64,000 bases of DNA from Clostridia bacterium. GTDB taxonomy: Bacteria; Bacillota; Clostridia; UMGS1883; UMGS1540. A program made the position numbers and the translations under genes. The stretch is taken from NCBI GenBank assembly GCA_017450025.1, contig JAFSYJ010000002.1, forward strand, positions 17,339 to 81,338, given 5' to 3'. How positions within the stretch are numbered: the stretch's first letter is position 1; each line of letters starts with the position of its first letter. The notes below the pieces were generated by a model. The model made no database searches. It saw only the letters and a program-made list of their open reading frames with translations, and was not told the DNA's origin. This document shows, piece by piece, positions 1 to 9,257 of the stretch.

Positions 1-397
1 TTAAATATGTATCAGCGCCTATGAGGTTTTCGCAAATAATAATATTTAAAGGTTTGGGATTATTTTGCTGCCATCTTACCTTTAACGCTTCCGCAATAGG
101 CTTTGCGATAAACTTTAAAATATTAACACCTACGGCTGTTGCCATAACATCAGCCTCGGCAACAGCCTTGTTTACATTCTCCTGAACGCCGGAGTCAACT
201 CCGCATACATTTGTGACCCACTTTTCCTCGCTTGTGTCTCCGTAAAGAATTTTAACAGGGTACTTATGCTCTGCGTTGAGTGCGTTTATGACATCTTTAT
301 TGACATCAAGGAAGCTAACATCATATCCCGACAGGCAAAAAAGCTGTCCGATAAATCCTCTTCCTATGTTCCCTGCTCCGTACATTACCGCTTTCAT
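1..397 (-). CDS. mtlD: Mannitol-1-phosphate 5-dehydrogenase-like protein (partial, N-terminus)
   Basis: Only the first 132 codons are inside the window; the gene runs off the left edge. The product begins with a Rossmann nucleotide-binding signature (GAGNIGRGFIG at residues 7-17), followed by FLDVN at the end of beta-2, ATAVG and CENLIGAD, the pattern of the polyol dehydrogenase family that includes MtlD (mannitol-1-phosphate + NAD+ to fructose-6-phosphate). The start is ATG at 397 with an AGGAGG ribosome site at 405-410 that overlaps the rnj stop codon, so it is probably co-transcribed with rnj. Without the C-terminal catalytic domain the exact substrate cannot be fixed; tagaturonate or fructuronate reductase relatives share this N-terminus, but MtlD is the closest match I recognise. 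Confidence 0.75.
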   Translation of the reverse strand, partial: MKAVMYGAGNIGRGFIGQLFCLSGYDVSFLDVNKDVINALNAEHKYPVKILYGDTSEEKWVTNVCGVDSGVQENVNKAVAEADVMATAVGVNILKFIAKPIAEALKVRWQQNNPKPLNIIICENLIGADTYL

Positions 398-408
398 TTT
401 AATTCCTC

Positions 409-2079
409 CTAAAGTTCCATAATAACAGGCAAAATCATCGGTTTGCGTTTTGTCTTTTCGTACAAGAAGTCTGAAAGCCTGTTTCTAACATTGTTTTTTA
501 TTGTGTTATGGTCTGCGCCGTTTTTGTTAATGGCATTGTTTATAGCATCGGCAGCGCACGCTTTGACCTGTTCCATCAAATCGTCAGATTCTTTGACATA
601 AACAAAGCCTCTTGAAACCACATCGGGTCCACTCAAAATCGTGCCGCCGTTCCTCGTTATACCGAAAAATACAATGATAATTCCGTCTTCTCCGAGATGT
701 TTGCGGTCTCTTAACACAATATTTCCGACATCGCCCACTCCGTATCCGTCAACAAGTACATTACCTGACTGTACCTGTCCCGTAACAGATGCCGATTTCG
801 AATCAAGCTCCAAAACGCTGCCTGTTTCATTTATAAAAATATTTTTCTTGCTGATGCCCATCGTCTCTGCGATTTTTTCATGACACACAAGATGACGGTG
901 TTCACCGTGAACAGGCATAAAGAACTTTGGCTTTGTAAGTCCTAAAATTATTTTTAATTCCTCGCTGCACGCGTGTCCGGAAACATGAACCTCGGCAAGC
1001 GATTCGTATATAACATTGACATCTTTTCTGAGAAGCTCATTTATGAGCCTTGATACGGGCTTTTCATTACCCGGAATCGGATTTGACGATAATATAACCA
1101 AATCATCTTTTCCGAGCTCGACCTTTTTATGATCTGAAAAAGCCATTCTCGTAAGCGCGCTCATCGGTTCTCCCTGACTGCCTGTTGTGATTATAACAAG
1201 CTGCCCGGGGCGATACCTGCCTATTTCGTCAAGTTCAATCAAAGTCCCCTCCGGCATATGAATATAACCGAGTTCCTTTGAAACCTCCAGAACATTAAGC
1301 ATACTTCTGCCGGAAACAGCAACCCGTCTCTTTGTTTTGACAGCCGCGTTTATTACCTGCTGTATCCTGTGTATATTAGACGAGAATGTCGCAACAATAA
1401 TCCTTTTTTGGTGATTGTTTTTGAATATCTCATCAAACTTTTCTCCGACAGTTCTTTCTGACATCGTAAAGCCGCGTCTCTCTGCGTTTGTACTGTCGCT
1501 CATCAAAAGAAGCACTCCGCGCTTGCCGAGTTCACCGAAGCGGCCGAGGTCTATCATCTCTCCGCCTATCGGCGTGGGGTCGATTTTAAAATCTCCCGTG
1601 TGAACAACCGTACCTACCGGTGTTTTGATTGCAAGAGCAACAGAGTCGGCAATAGAATGATTTGTCCTTATAAATTCTACTTTAAAATGCCTTCCCAGCT
1701 TTATTATGCTTCCTGCCTTGACGCACTTTAGTGTGTTTTCCGAAAGTATTCCGTGTTCTTTAAGCTTTAGTTCCACAAGACCTAAAGTAAGCTTTGTGCC
1801 GTAAACCGTTGATTTAACATTACGAAGTACATACGGCAGTGCACCTATATGATCCTCGTGCCCGTGCGTAAGAACTATTCCGCGAAGCTTTTCCTGATTT
1901 TTAACGAGGTAAGATGTATCGGGAATGACTATATCTATTCCCAGCATATCGTCATCCGGAAATCCCATCCCGCAATCTATAACGATCATTTCGTCTGCAT
2001 ACTCAATGACCGTAAGATTTTTTCCGATTTCGTCAAGTCCTCCGAGCGGAATAATCTTTAATTTTTCTTTTTTTGCCAA
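409..2079 (-). CDS. rnj: Ribonuclease J
   Basis: This is a 556-residue metallo-beta-lactamase/beta-CASP nuclease. The HGHEDHIGA metal-binding motif lies near residue 73, followed by GDFKID, a beta-CASP domain and a C-terminal region, all at the usual RNase J length (about 555). RNase J is the 5'-to-3' exonuclease and endonuclease that drives mRNA decay and rRNA maturation in Firmicutes. The start is a TTG at 2079 with GGAGG at 2087-2091; the downstream start-like codons would cut off the PLGGLDEIGKN strand. It has its own promoter (2190-2218) and a leader of about 100 nt containing a 10-bp hairpin. Only one rnj gene is visible here, so I do not specify J1 or J2. The mtlD-like gene follows after 11 nt. 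Confidence 0.95.
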   Translation of the reverse strand: MAKKEKLKIIPLGGLDEIGKNLTVIEYADEMIVIDCGMGFPDDDMLGIDIVIPDTSYLVKNQEKLRGIVLTHGHEDHIGALPYVLRNVKSTVYGTKLTLGLVELKLKEHGILSENTLKCVKAGSIIKLGRHFKVEFIRTNHSIADSVALAIKTPVGTVVHTGDFKIDPTPIGGEMIDLGRFGELGKRGVLLLMSDSTNAERRGFTMSERTVGEKFDEIFKNNHQKRIIVATFSSNIHRIQQVINAAVKTKRRVAVSGRSMLNVLEVSKELGYIHMPEGTLIELDEIGRYRPGQLVIITTGSQGEPMSALTRMAFSDHKKVELGKDDLVILSSNPIPGNEKPVSRLINELLRKDVNVIYESLAEVHVSGHACSEELKIILGLTKPKFFMPVHGEHRHLVCHEKIAETMGISKKNIFINETGSVLELDSKSASVTGQVQSGNVLVDGYGVGDVGNIVLRDRKHLGEDGIIIVFFGITRNGGTILSGPDVVSRGFVYVKESDDLMEQVKACAADAINNAINKNGADHNTIKNNVRNRLSDFLYEKTKRKPMILPVIMEL

Positions 2080-2101
2080 AATTGATCCTCCTGATATTCT
2101 C

Positions 2102-2130
2102 AGGTCTTGAATTCAGGCACTTCAAGACCT
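2102..2130 (-). promoter_or_regulatory. Hairpin in the rnj 5' untranslated region
   Basis: A perfect 10-bp inverted repeat (AGGTCTTGAA / TTCAAGACCT, 9-nt loop) sits between the rnj promoter and its ribosome site, ending about 10 nt before the GGAGG. No T-run follows on the minus strand, so it is not an obvious terminator. It could shield the 5' end or act as a cleavage site for feedback by RNase J itself; that role is inference. Confidence 0.6.
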
Positions 2131-2189
2131 TTTATTTTTATAATCTCATACAAAGCATCAGCTTTGTCTAAACTCCGTATATCTGTTTT

Positions 2190-2218
2190 ATTTTAACATA
2201 ATTATTTTCTTTTGTCAA
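2190..2218 (-). promoter_or_regulatory. Sigma-A-type promoter of rnj
   Basis: On the minus strand TTGACA (2213-2218) and TAAAAT (2190-2195) are separated by 17 nt. It lies in the gap after the truncated glgA, so rnj is transcribed independently of the glycogen genes, with a predicted leader of about 100 nt. Confidence 0.75.
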
Positions 2219-2288
2219 ATCTTTTCAACTGTATAATTGCTGTTTTCTGCGGCTTTTTTGTCGAAAAATGCAAGTCTATGCTGCATTT

Positions 2289-2747
2289 TCAGACTACAAT
2301 GTCTTCGGGTGTATGTATATTTGTTTCGATACCCCGATAATACGGATTGCTTTTATAATTTTTTAGCATAAGCGGGATAAGGGTGCTTTCCCAGCCGCTT
2401 ATATTTATTATATCGGGCTTTAGACCGACCTTGGGCAGCATTTCAAGCACGGCTCTTGAAAAAAATGTATATCTTTCTATGCCGTATGACTCCTGAAAAA
2501 ATGCAACATCTCCAAAATACAATTCATTATCGATAAAATAAAATGTGACATTTTCCTCTGTTTTTCTGAAAATTCCGCAATACTGGCTTCGCCAGCCTAT
2601 ATTGATATAAAAGTGCATTACATACTTCATATCTTTTGTGAAGCCCTCGGGCAGACCGCTGTATTTGGGCATTACATAAAAGACCTTTTCGTCCCCTTTA
2701 TAATTTTTATAATCGGATGTTTTTCCGACCGCGTACAAGATATTCAC
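2289..2747 (-). CDS. glgA: Truncated glycogen synthase (N-terminal GT5 remnant)
   Basis: A 152-residue open frame resembles the first domain of bacterial glycogen synthase: a start like NILYAVGK, then VMPKYSGLPE, INIGWRSQYCGIF, FIDNELYF, FFSRAVLEMLP and PDIINISGWESTLIP. Full GlgA is about 480 residues. The ADP-glucose-binding KTGGL loop and about 20 residues around it are missing, the usual HNDW is replaced by ISGW, and the frame stops just before the HNxxYQG motif, so the C-terminal GT-B domain is absent. It cannot be a normal synthase. The GTG start at 2747 overlaps the glgD TAG stop (TAGTG) behind a GGGAG site, so translation is coupled. No frameshift is needed to read it. It may be a decaying pseudogene or a retained non-catalytic partner; another glgA must exist if the cell makes glycogen by this route. 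Confidence 0.75.
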   Translation of the reverse strand: MNILYAVGKTSDYKNYKGDEKVFYVMPKYSGLPEGFTKDMKYVMHFYINIGWRSQYCGIFRKTEENVTFYFIDNELYFGDVAFFQESYGIERYTFFSRAVLEMLPKVGLKPDIINISGWESTLIPLMLKNYKSNPYYRGIETNIHTPEDIVV

Positions 2748-3841
2748 TATATCACCGCTCCCTTTCCTATAATAACGGGAAAGCTCTGCTGTCCGCACAG
2801 CCTTGCGCCCTCCCTGACAACACATTCTTTGTCCAAAACAACATATTCAAGCTGTCCGCCGTTACCCACAAAGCTTTTTTCCATAAGAATACAGTTTTGC
2901 GCTTTCACTCCCTTTTCAATTCTGACGCCTCCGAAGACAACACAGTTTTCCAGCTCTCCGTCGATGCGGCAGCCGTCGGCAATAAGGCAATCCGAAATTT
3001 GCGCGTTATCACCGTACTGCGTAGGCGCAAAATTACGCGGGCAGGTATAAATTCTTCTTTCGGGCATAAAAATTTCTGCGCGTACTTTTTCGCTCATCAT
3101 ATCCATATTTGTCTCAAAGTACGATTTTACGCTGTCAATGCGTTTGGAATAATTTGTAAATCTATAACAGAAAATCCTCAAATCGTTAATTTTTTTGACA
3201 ATACAATCCATTATCAAATCACGGTCTCCATGCGATACGGCTTCGTCGATCAGTTTAAGCAAAAGCCGCCTCTCCAAAAGATAAATATTCATTGACGCGT
3301 TTTTACTTGACGGCGTACGCGGATTTTTTTCAAACGAATACAGCCGCCCGTTTTCGTCAAATTCAAGTATATCCGACTTACTCAATACGCTGTTGTCTGT
3401 CAGCTTATGATACATAACCGAAATATCAGCCCTGTTTTCTCTGTGGAAGTTTAAAAACGGTTTAAAGCTTGTGTTAAAAACTATATCACCCCTTCCGACA
3501 AGCACAAGCTTTTGCTTTGAGTGCTTTAAAAAATCCGTTATCACCGCAAACCTTTGAGCATCTCCGTCAGACGACGAGGGATAAAGAAGCGTCAGTCCTT
3601 GCGACCTGCGGCGCAAGTCCCACGCTTCACCCGCTCCGAGGTGCGTATTAAGCGATGCCGAATTACCCGATACTACGATCCCGACTTTTTCTATGCCTGA
3701 ATTAGTCATACCGGAAAGCATAAAATCAATAAGTCTGTATTTTCCTGCAAGCGGCAGAGCAGATGTATTTCTGAACTGCAAAAGCTCATTCGGTCTTTGC
3801 TGTACTCTGTCCGCCAATATAATTCCCACTGTATCTTTCAT
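2747..3841 (-). CDS. glgD: Glucose-1-phosphate adenylyltransferase regulatory subunit GlgD
   Basis: A 364-residue GlgC paralogue with the nucleotidyltransferase fold ([20 protein letters not shown] near residue 30) and a C-terminal left-handed beta-helix, as expected for GlgD. The GGxGxRL signature loop of GlgC is degenerate here ([14 protein letters not shown]), the feature that separates GlgD from the catalytic subunit. In Firmicutes GlgD forms a hetero-oligomer with GlgC and raises ADP-glucose synthesis. The ATG at 3841 lies 56 nt inside the end of glgC, with GAAAGGAAA upstream, so the two are coupled. The glgC-glgD-glgA order is the usual glycogen operon, here with glgA cut short. Confidence 0.93.
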   Translation of the reverse strand: MKDTVGIILADRVQQRPNELLQFRNTSALPLAGKYRLIDFMLSGMTNSGIEKVGIVVSGNSASLNTHLGAGEAWDLRRRSQGLTLLYPSSSDGDAQRFAVITDFLKHSKQKLVLVGRGDIVFNTSFKPFLNFHRENRADISVMYHKLTDNSVLSKSDILEFDENGRLYSFEKNPRTPSSKNASMNIYLLERRLLLKLIDEAVSHGDRDLIMDCIVKKINDLRIFCYRFTNYSKRIDSVKSYFETNMDMMSEKVRAEIFMPERRIYTCPRNFAPTQYGDNAQISDCLIADGCRIDGELENCVVFGGVRIEKGVKAQNCILMEKSFVGNGGQLEYVVLDKECVVREGARLCGQQSFPVIIGKGAVI

Positions 3842-5081
3842 TTACTGTGTTTTCCTTTCTCCCGACTTCCTGTGCATCTATAATTCCGTTTTCTACCATG
3901 GAATTTTTTCCGATGTGTATGCCGTCGTCTATTGTGATATTTTCCGCTATTGCGCTTATGCCTTCCGTACACATATCGGAAAAGTACGCGCCACCTTGTT
4001 CCCGTGTGCCTATCTGCACATTTTTGCCTATTTTACAGCCCGAGCCGACGATAGTGCTCTCGACGATGCTGTCTTCATCAATTTTGACTCCGGACATTAC
4101 AACGCTGTTTTTTACCGTCGCGCCACTTCCGATAAACACATCCTGAAAAACAACGCTGTTTATAACTGTTCCGTATATATCGCAGCCTTCGGCAACGATA
4201 CTGTGCTTAACATATGCCCCCTTATGCGTAAAATGTGGAGGCAGCGGCGTGTCGCGGCAGTAAACGGCGCGGTTTCTTTCATGCAAATCGATTGCCGCCG
4301 GATTTCTGAGCAGATCCATATTGGCTTCCCACAGGCTTGCTATCGTTCCGACATCTTTCCAATAACCGTCAAATCTATAAGCGAAAAGCTTTTCGCCCGA
4401 CTTTAGCATATCCGGTATGATATTTGCGCCAAAGTCGTTTTTTGAGTTTTTATCGTTTTCATCTATTATCAGATATTTTTTTAGTGTCAGCCAATTAAAA
4501 ATATACACCCCCATAGACGCGAGAGTACTCTTCGGGTTTTGGGGTTTTTCTTCAAATTCCGTTATCCTTCCGCCGCGCGAGGTATTCATTATCCCAAAGC
4601 GCGGCGCTTCGTCTTCCTTTACATTTATAACGGCGATAGTGGCGTCGGCCTTTTTATCGCGGTGGTACTCAAGCATCTCGCCGTAATCCATTTTATAAAT
4701 ATGGTCACCCGACAAAACAAGAACATACAAAGGGTCAAACTGCTCTATAAATCCGATGTTCTGGTAAATTGCATTTGCCGTGCCTTTATACCACTCGCCT
4801 TTTTCGACCTTTGTATAAGGAGGAAGAATATAAACTCCCCCACGGCTTCTGTCGAGATCCCACGACGCTCCCGAACCTATATGCGTGCTGAGTTCAAGCG
4901 GCTGATACTGCGTCAGTACGCCAACCGTATCTATCCCCGAATTTGCACAGTTACTTAATGTAAAATCTATTATCTTGTATTTTCCGCCAAACGGCACGGC
5001 AGGCTTTGCAAGGTTTTTGGTAAGCACGCCAAGTCTTGAACCCTGCCCTCCCGCAAGTATCATTGCAACACACTCTTTCAT
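3786..5081 (-). CDS. glgC: Glucose-1-phosphate adenylyltransferase catalytic subunit GlgC
   Basis: A 431-residue enzyme making ADP-glucose from ATP and glucose-1-phosphate, the committed step of glycogen synthesis. The N-terminus has the intact pyrophosphorylase loop ([13 protein letters not shown], residues 9-21), then [33 protein letters not shown] with the metal-binding Asp, and EEKP; the C-terminal third is a hexapeptide-type beta-helix. It is first in the operon and read divergently from the regulator at 5315. A TATAAT-like -10 can be seen in the 233-nt gap on the minus strand (around 5170-5175) but I found no convincing -35. The C-terminal tail after the helix is longer than in most GlgC and overlaps glgD. 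Confidence 0.95.
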   Translation of the reverse strand: MKECVAMILAGGQGSRLGVLTKNLAKPAVPFGGKYKIIDFTLSNCANSGIDTVGVLTQYQPLELSTHIGSGASWDLDRSRGGVYILPPYTKVEKGEWYKGTANAIYQNIGFIEQFDPLYVLVLSGDHIYKMDYGEMLEYHRDKKADATIAVINVKEDEAPRFGIMNTSRGGRITEFEEKPQNPKSTLASMGVYIFNWLTLKKYLIIDENDKNSKNDFGANIIPDMLKSGEKLFAYRFDGYWKDVGTIASLWEANMDLLRNPAAIDLHERNRAVYCRDTPLPPHFTHKGAYVKHSIVAEGCDIYGTVINSVVFQDVFIGSGATVKNSVVMSGVKIDEDSIVESTIVGSGCKIGKNVQIGTREQGGAYFSDMCTEGISAIAENITIDDGIHIGKNSMVENGIIDAQEVGRKENTVNERYSGNYIGGQSTAKTE

Positions 5082-5246
5082 CGTATTTTAATGCCTCTCT
5101 TTAATCAGTCGGTGTTTTTTTATTATTTCCAAAAAGTTTTATAAAATTACATATGTTATATATTTAAATTATAGCCGATATGATTTGTCCGTATTCCAAA
5201 GATGATCAACAAATGTTTATTTTTTGTGAATTTTATTATAATTTGC

Positions 5247-5275
5247 TTGCAAAAAAGCAAGAATGGCGTTATAAT
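5247..5275 (+). promoter_or_regulatory. Promoter of the CdaR-like regulator
   Basis: TTGCAA (5247-5252) and TATAAT (5270-5275) are 17 nt apart. A short inverted repeat, CTTGC and GCAAG separated by six A residues (5246-5261), covers the -35 region and could be an operator. The rest of the 5082-5314 gap is AT-rich and shows no other feature to me. Confidence 0.7.
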
Positions 5276-5314
5276 TTAACATGGTAGATTGTAAACGGAA
5301 AGGAGCTTGAGCTT

Positions 5315-6403
5315 ATGACTAAAAAGAAAATTATTGATGACATCGTTTCAAAATTCTGCAACACTCTTAATACTTCTATGGGTGTGATTGAAGATAATGT
5401 TATTATCGCGGACAAGCCTACCGTAACAAATATAAAGGACAGCCTTGACGAAGTTATTTCGTGCGCTTCTCTTAACGATAATCCGTTTACCGTTAACGGA
5501 TTCACTTTTCTTTGTCCTTCGGGCCGTCCGAATAACGATTTGATATATTTTGCAAAGGGCGATGACGATGACGCTCTCAAAAATGTTAAACTGCTTAATA
5601 TTTCATTGGGCAGTCTTAAGGTTCTGCATGACGAAAAATATGACAGAAATAATTTTATGAAAAATGTTATACTGGACAATATCCTTATGGGTGACCTGAT
5701 TACAAAAGCCAAAGAATTCCATATAGTCTTTGACGCTCCGAGAATCGTTTATCTTATAAAATGCAACAACGCATCGGATTACCCTGCCTCTGACATTTTG
5801 CTTAACCTTTATCCCAACAAAAATCACGACTTTGTAATAAATATTGACTCCACAAGTACCGTGCTTATAAAGGAATTGAGCTCCAACGCATCTCACAGTG
5901 AAATAAACGAAACGGCTCAAACGATTTTATCTACCTTGAACTCCGAGGCTCTGGTACACGCCGTGATCGGCATCGGTACTCTTGCGGACAATCTTAATCT
6001 GCTTGCCAAATCATACAAAGACGCATGTGTGGCTCTTGAGGTAGGCAAGGTTTTCGATATTGATAAGGATATTGTAAATTACGATAATCTCGGCGTTGCG
6101 AGGCTTGTTTACCACTTGCCTACAACGCTTTGTGAGATGTTTTTGAATGAGGTATTTAAAAAACAGTCAATAGATGCGCTCGATCAGGAGACAATTTATA
6201 CAATCCAAAAATTCTTTGAAAACAACCTCAACGTTTCCGAAACATCGCGCCAGCTTTATGTCCACAGAAACACACTCGTTTACAGATTGGACAAGGTACA
6301 AAAAATAACAGGTCTCGATTTGAGGATTTTTGAACACGCAGTTATTTTTAAAGTCGCAATGATGGTAAAAAAATATCTTGTCTCAAATCCCATTAAGCTT
6401 TAA
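5315..6403 (+). CDS. CdaR/PucR-type transcriptional regulator
   Basis: A 362-residue protein whose last about 60 residues form the PucR C-terminal helix-turn-helix: an LNVSETSRQLYVHRNTLVYR core followed by RLDKVQKITGLDL. The middle (about 170-290) resembles the GGDEF-like region of CdaR proteins; the first about 160 residues are a putative ligand-sensing domain I cannot name. Family members sense sugar acids, purines or amino acids, but nothing here identifies the ligand. It lies 35 nt upstream of ftsE on the same strand with no clear terminator between, so it may be co-transcribed with, or control, the ftsEX module; its promoter is divergent from glgC, so glycogen genes are an equally possible target. 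The ATG follows AAAGGAG. Confidence 0.8.
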   Translation: MTKKKIIDDIVSKFCNTLNTSMGVIEDNVIIADKPTVTNIKDSLDEVISCASLNDNPFTVNGFTFLCPSGRPNNDLIYFAKGDDDDALKNVKLLNISLGSLKVLHDEKYDRNNFMKNVILDNILMGDLITKAKEFHIVFDAPRIVYLIKCNNASDYPASDILLNLYPNKNHDFVINIDSTSTVLIKELSSNASHSEINETAQTILSTLNSEALVHAVIGIGTLADNLNLLAKSYKDACVALEVGKVFDIDKDIVNYDNLGVARLVYHLPTTLCEMFLNEVFKKQSIDALDQETIYTIQKFFENNLNVSETSRQLYVHRNTLVYRLDKVQKITGLDLRIFEHAVIFKVAMMVKKYLVSNPIKL

Positions 6404-6438
6404 TACATAAAGATTTATAGAACACAGAGGAAATACAA

Positions 6439-7128
6439 ATGATTACTTTTGACCATGTATCAAAAATTTACGAGGACAACAACACTGTTGCACTTCAAGA
6501 TGTCAGCTTCACTGTTGAAAAGGGTGAATTTGTCTTTCTTGTAGGTCACAGCGGAGCAGGCAAATCCTCCGTTATCAGAATGTTGCTCTGCGAAGAAAGA
6601 CCCACGAGCGGTACTGTCACGGTAAACGGATTTGACATCGGCTCTTTGCCCAGAAAGCAAATTCCGGCTCTGCGCCGCTCGCTCGGCGTTGTTTTTCAGG
6701 ATTTCAGACTTTTGAACAACCGCACAGTCTACGACAATGTCGCTTTTGCAATGAACATCATAGGCGCACCATCTAAAGTTGTTCGTCGCAGAGTGCCTGA
6801 AGTTTTGAGTCTTGTCGATCTGGCGCACAAGGCGCGCGCATACCCCAGTCAGCTCTCGGGCGGTGAACAGCAAAGGGTTTCTATGGCAAGGGCGCTTGTA
6901 AATCACCCTGCTATACTGATTGCTGACGAGCCTACCGGTAACCTTGACATAAAGCGTTCTGACGAGATTATGGGTATCCTTGAAAAAATAAATCAAAACG
7001 GCACTACTGTTGTAATGGCAACCCACGCCGACCAGATAGTTGACGCGATGAAAAAGAGAGTTATAACTCTTGATATGGGTTCGATTGTCCGTGATGAGGA
7101 GAAGGGTGGTTACAACATTGGCGTTTAG
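6439..7128 (+). CDS. ftsE: Cell division ATP-binding protein FtsE
   Basis: A 229-residue ABC ATPase with Walker A GHSGAGKSS (about residue 34), Q-loop VFQDFRLL, signature LSGGEQQRV, Walker B ILIADEPTGNLD and the switch histidine in ATHA. With FtsX it forms the membrane complex that activates a peptidoglycan hydrolase at the septum. The identity is supported by the directly following ftsX and M23 hydrolase genes. The coding end overlaps the start of ftsX by about 11 nt. Confidence 0.96.
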   Translation: MITFDHVSKIYEDNNTVALQDVSFTVEKGEFVFLVGHSGAGKSSVIRMLLCEERPTSGTVTVNGFDIGSLPRKQIPALRRSLGVVFQDFRLLNNRTVYDNVAFAMNIIGAPSKVVRRRVPEVLSLVDLAHKARAYPSQLSGGEQQRVSMARALVNHPAILIADEPTGNLDIKRSDEIMGILEKINQNGTTVVMATHADQIVDAMKKRVITLDMGSIVRDEEKGGYNIGV

Positions 7129-8005
7129 AGGTGTCAGATATTATATAAGCGAGGCTTTTAAAAGCCTTTGGTACAATAAAGTAATGGCAATAACTTCTAT
7201 GATTACCGTTATGGGCAGCTTATTGCTTCTTGGTTTTTTTATGCTGATTGTTGTTAATGTCAACGAGCTTACGGCTCAAATCGAAAATCAGTGTGAAGTT
7301 CAGGCATTTATGAACTACGAGGCTACCGCAGAACAGGAGCAAGCTGTATTTTCGGCTGTTTCCGCTATTCCCGGTATCAAGACCGTAACTTTTGTGTCTA
7401 AAGAAGATGCGTTTGAAAGCTACAAGGCTTCTTTGGGTGATGACGCAGTTGTAATGGAAGGTATGGCTCCCGATTTCCTCCCTGCCTCCTGCCGCATCGT
7501 TGCAGAAGATATACGGCAACTCCAGCCTATTATTGAACAGGTAAAACAAATAGACGGAATCGCAGAAGTCGTTTCCCAGCGTGAAACTATCGACAATATT
7601 ATATCGTTTACTTCCGTTATAAGAAAAGGTTGCTTGATTTCAACGCTTCTTTTGACAATAATAGCAATATTTATTATTGCAAATACAATAAAGCTTGATG
7701 TTCACGCACGCCAAAAGGAAATACATATTATGAAATATGTCGGCGCTACGGATTGGTTTATCAGGTGGCCGTTTATTATAGAGGGAATTTTTGTAGGTAT
7801 TATCGGTGCTTTGATTTCCATACTTCTTTTGTGGGTTGGCTTTGCATCAGCCGGAAGTGCTATACCTGATTTCGTCAAATCTGCGATTTTTGTTGTGCCT
7901 TTCGGTCAATCTATGCCGATTATTTCTTTAATTCTTATCGCTTTCGGCGCCCTTATCGGTGCGCTCGGCAGTATTATTGCGGTAAGAAAACATCTGGCTG
8001 TTTGA
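7118..8005 (+). CDS. ftsX: Cell division protein FtsX
   Basis: A 295-residue, four-helix membrane protein: TM1 at about residues 20-45, a large extracellular domain (about 50-165) and three C-terminal helices ending in a FtsX permease fold. I place the start at TTG 7118, 11 nt before the ftsE stop, because it follows AAGGGTGG at a good distance and gives the family-typical opening RGVRYYISEAFKSLW; GTG at 7106 or ATG at 7094 are possible alternatives. FtsX passes the FtsE ATPase signal across the membrane to the M23 hydrolase encoded next. Confidence 0.94.
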   Translation: MAFRGVRYYISEAFKSLWYNKVMAITSMITVMGSLLLLGFFMLIVVNVNELTAQIENQCEVQAFMNYEATAEQEQAVFSAVSAIPGIKTVTFVSKEDAFESYKASLGDDAVVMEGMAPDFLPASCRIVAEDIRQLQPIIEQVKQIDGIAEVVSQRETIDNIISFTSVIRKGCLISTLLLTIIAIFIIANTIKLDVHARQKEIHIMKYVGATDWFIRWPFIIEGIFVGIIGALISILLLWVGFASAGSAIPDFVKSAIFVVPFGQSMPIISLILIAFGALIGALGSIIAVRKHLAV

Positions 8006-8014
8006 GGTGACTAA

Positions 8015-9202
8015 ATGCGTAAAAAGAGTAAACTGATTTCTGTAATTGCCTTTTTGGCGGCATTGGCATTTTTAGCGCTTGCCATTTTGCCTGCAATTAC
8101 ATCTGTACGCGCGGCAACAAAGGCAGAAATACAGCAACAAATAAATAACGCAAAGAACAAGAAAGCGGAGCTTCAGGCAAAGCAGTCAAATTTGCAAAAT
8201 CAAAAAAAAGACGCTGTTGCGGAAAAAGAAGCGCTTGATAAAGAAATTGCAGAGCTTGAAGACCAAATTTATTCCGTCAATACCATAATATGGCAAAAAG
8301 ACAATGAAATTGCTCAAAAAGAGCAGGAAATCGCCGAGGCGGAAGAACAGATAAGAATATACGACGCGACCTTTAAAGAGCGTGCACGCGCTATGTATAT
8401 GCACGGTTCTACGAGCTATCTCGACGTTTTGTTCGGCGCACAGGATCTTGCCGATTTAATGTATAAGTTTGAGCTTGTCTCACGAATCATTGACTATGAC
8501 AGAAACATTCTCCAAAAATTGGCTGACGCAAGACAAAAAATCGTAGATGCAAAAACTGTCATCGAAAATGAACGCGCCGAGCAAGAGCAGTACAGGCAAG
8601 TTCTTCAGGCGGAAGATGACGCTTTGCAGGTTGCATTAAGCCAGCGTGAAGCGCAGATAGCGTCTATAAACGCGGATCTTGAACAGGTCAAACGCGAAGA
8701 AGCCGCTAAAGAAGCTGAAATACAAAAACTGAACGATCAGATAAATGCTATGATTTCCAGCGGTCAGGCTTCCACAACTTATTCGCAGGGCTCAGGCGGC
8801 CCCATTCAGTCAACAGGCTCTATGGTTTGGCCTGCAACATCGTGGACAATTACAAGTGAGTACGGAACGCGCTTCCACCCTATCCAAAAGGTTTGGAAGA
8901 CGCACACGGGACTTGACATAGGCGCAGGCTACGGCACGCCGATATACGCTGCTGACTCCGGCAGGGTTATCCTTGCAAGCTGGAACGGCGGCTACGGCAA
9001 ATGTATTATGGTTGACCACGGCGGCGGCACATCAACGCTCTACGGACATTGCAGTTCTATCGCAGTTTCTGTCGGTCAAACAGTTTCAAAGGGACAGGTT
9101 ATAGGGTATGTCGGCTCAACGGGTAACTCAACAGGTCCTCACCTTCACTTTGAGGTCAGAATAAACGGTAAGGTAACAAATCCGCACGCATACGTCGGAT
9201 AA
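8015..9202 (+). CDS. Secreted M23 murein hydrolase with coiled coil (EnvC/PcsB-like role)
   Basis: A 395-residue exported protein: signal peptide at residues 1-35 ending near VRAATKA, a long Lys/Glu/Gln-rich coiled coil (about 36-245), a Ser/Gly linker and a C-terminal M23 peptidase. The zinc motif HTGLDIG (HxxxD) is near residue 300 and HLHFEV near 375. The coiled coil plus M23 architecture next to ftsEX is that of EnvC-type hydrolases or activators; since the HxxxD and HxH metal ligands are present this one should be catalytically active, cutting peptidoglycan cross-links during daughter-cell separation. It starts 9 nt after ftsX behind GAGGTGAC. Confidence 0.92.
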   Translation: MRKKSKLISVIAFLAALAFLALAILPAITSVRAATKAEIQQQINNAKNKKAELQAKQSNLQNQKKDAVAEKEALDKEIAELEDQIYSVNTIIWQKDNEIAQKEQEIAEAEEQIRIYDATFKERARAMYMHGSTSYLDVLFGAQDLADLMYKFELVSRIIDYDRNILQKLADARQKIVDAKTVIENERAEQEQYRQVLQAEDDALQVALSQREAQIASINADLEQVKREEAAKEAEIQKLNDQINAMISSGQASTTYSQGSGGPIQSTGSMVWPATSWTITSEYGTRFHPIQKVWKTHTGLDIGAGYGTPIYAADSGRVILASWNGGYGKCIMVDHGGGTSTLYGHCSSIAVSVGQTVSKGQVIGYVGSTGNSTGPHLHFEVRINGKVTNPHAYVG

Positions 9203-9223
9203 AAATGAATACATTATACTAAC

Positions 9224-9243
9224 AGCCCTCTTTTGGGCTTTTA
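9224..9243 (+). terminator. Weak terminator or attenuator before the S41 protease gene
   Basis: A 5-bp stem (AGCCC/GGGCT, 6-nt loop) followed by four T lies just before the S41 ribosome site. It is too short to be a certain stop and may only lower expression of the next gene. Confidence 0.35.
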
Positions 9244-9257
9244 GTATGGGAGGAAAT

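Noticed and set aside
2748..2825. Longer start for the truncated glgA frame
   Set aside because: The added residues are an out-of-frame reading of the glgD end; the GTG overlapping the glgD stop has the ribosome site.
3693..4406. A 237-codon plus-strand frame opposite glgC/glgD
   Set aside because: Shadow of the two pyrophosphorylase genes; composition is not protein-like and there is no start signal.
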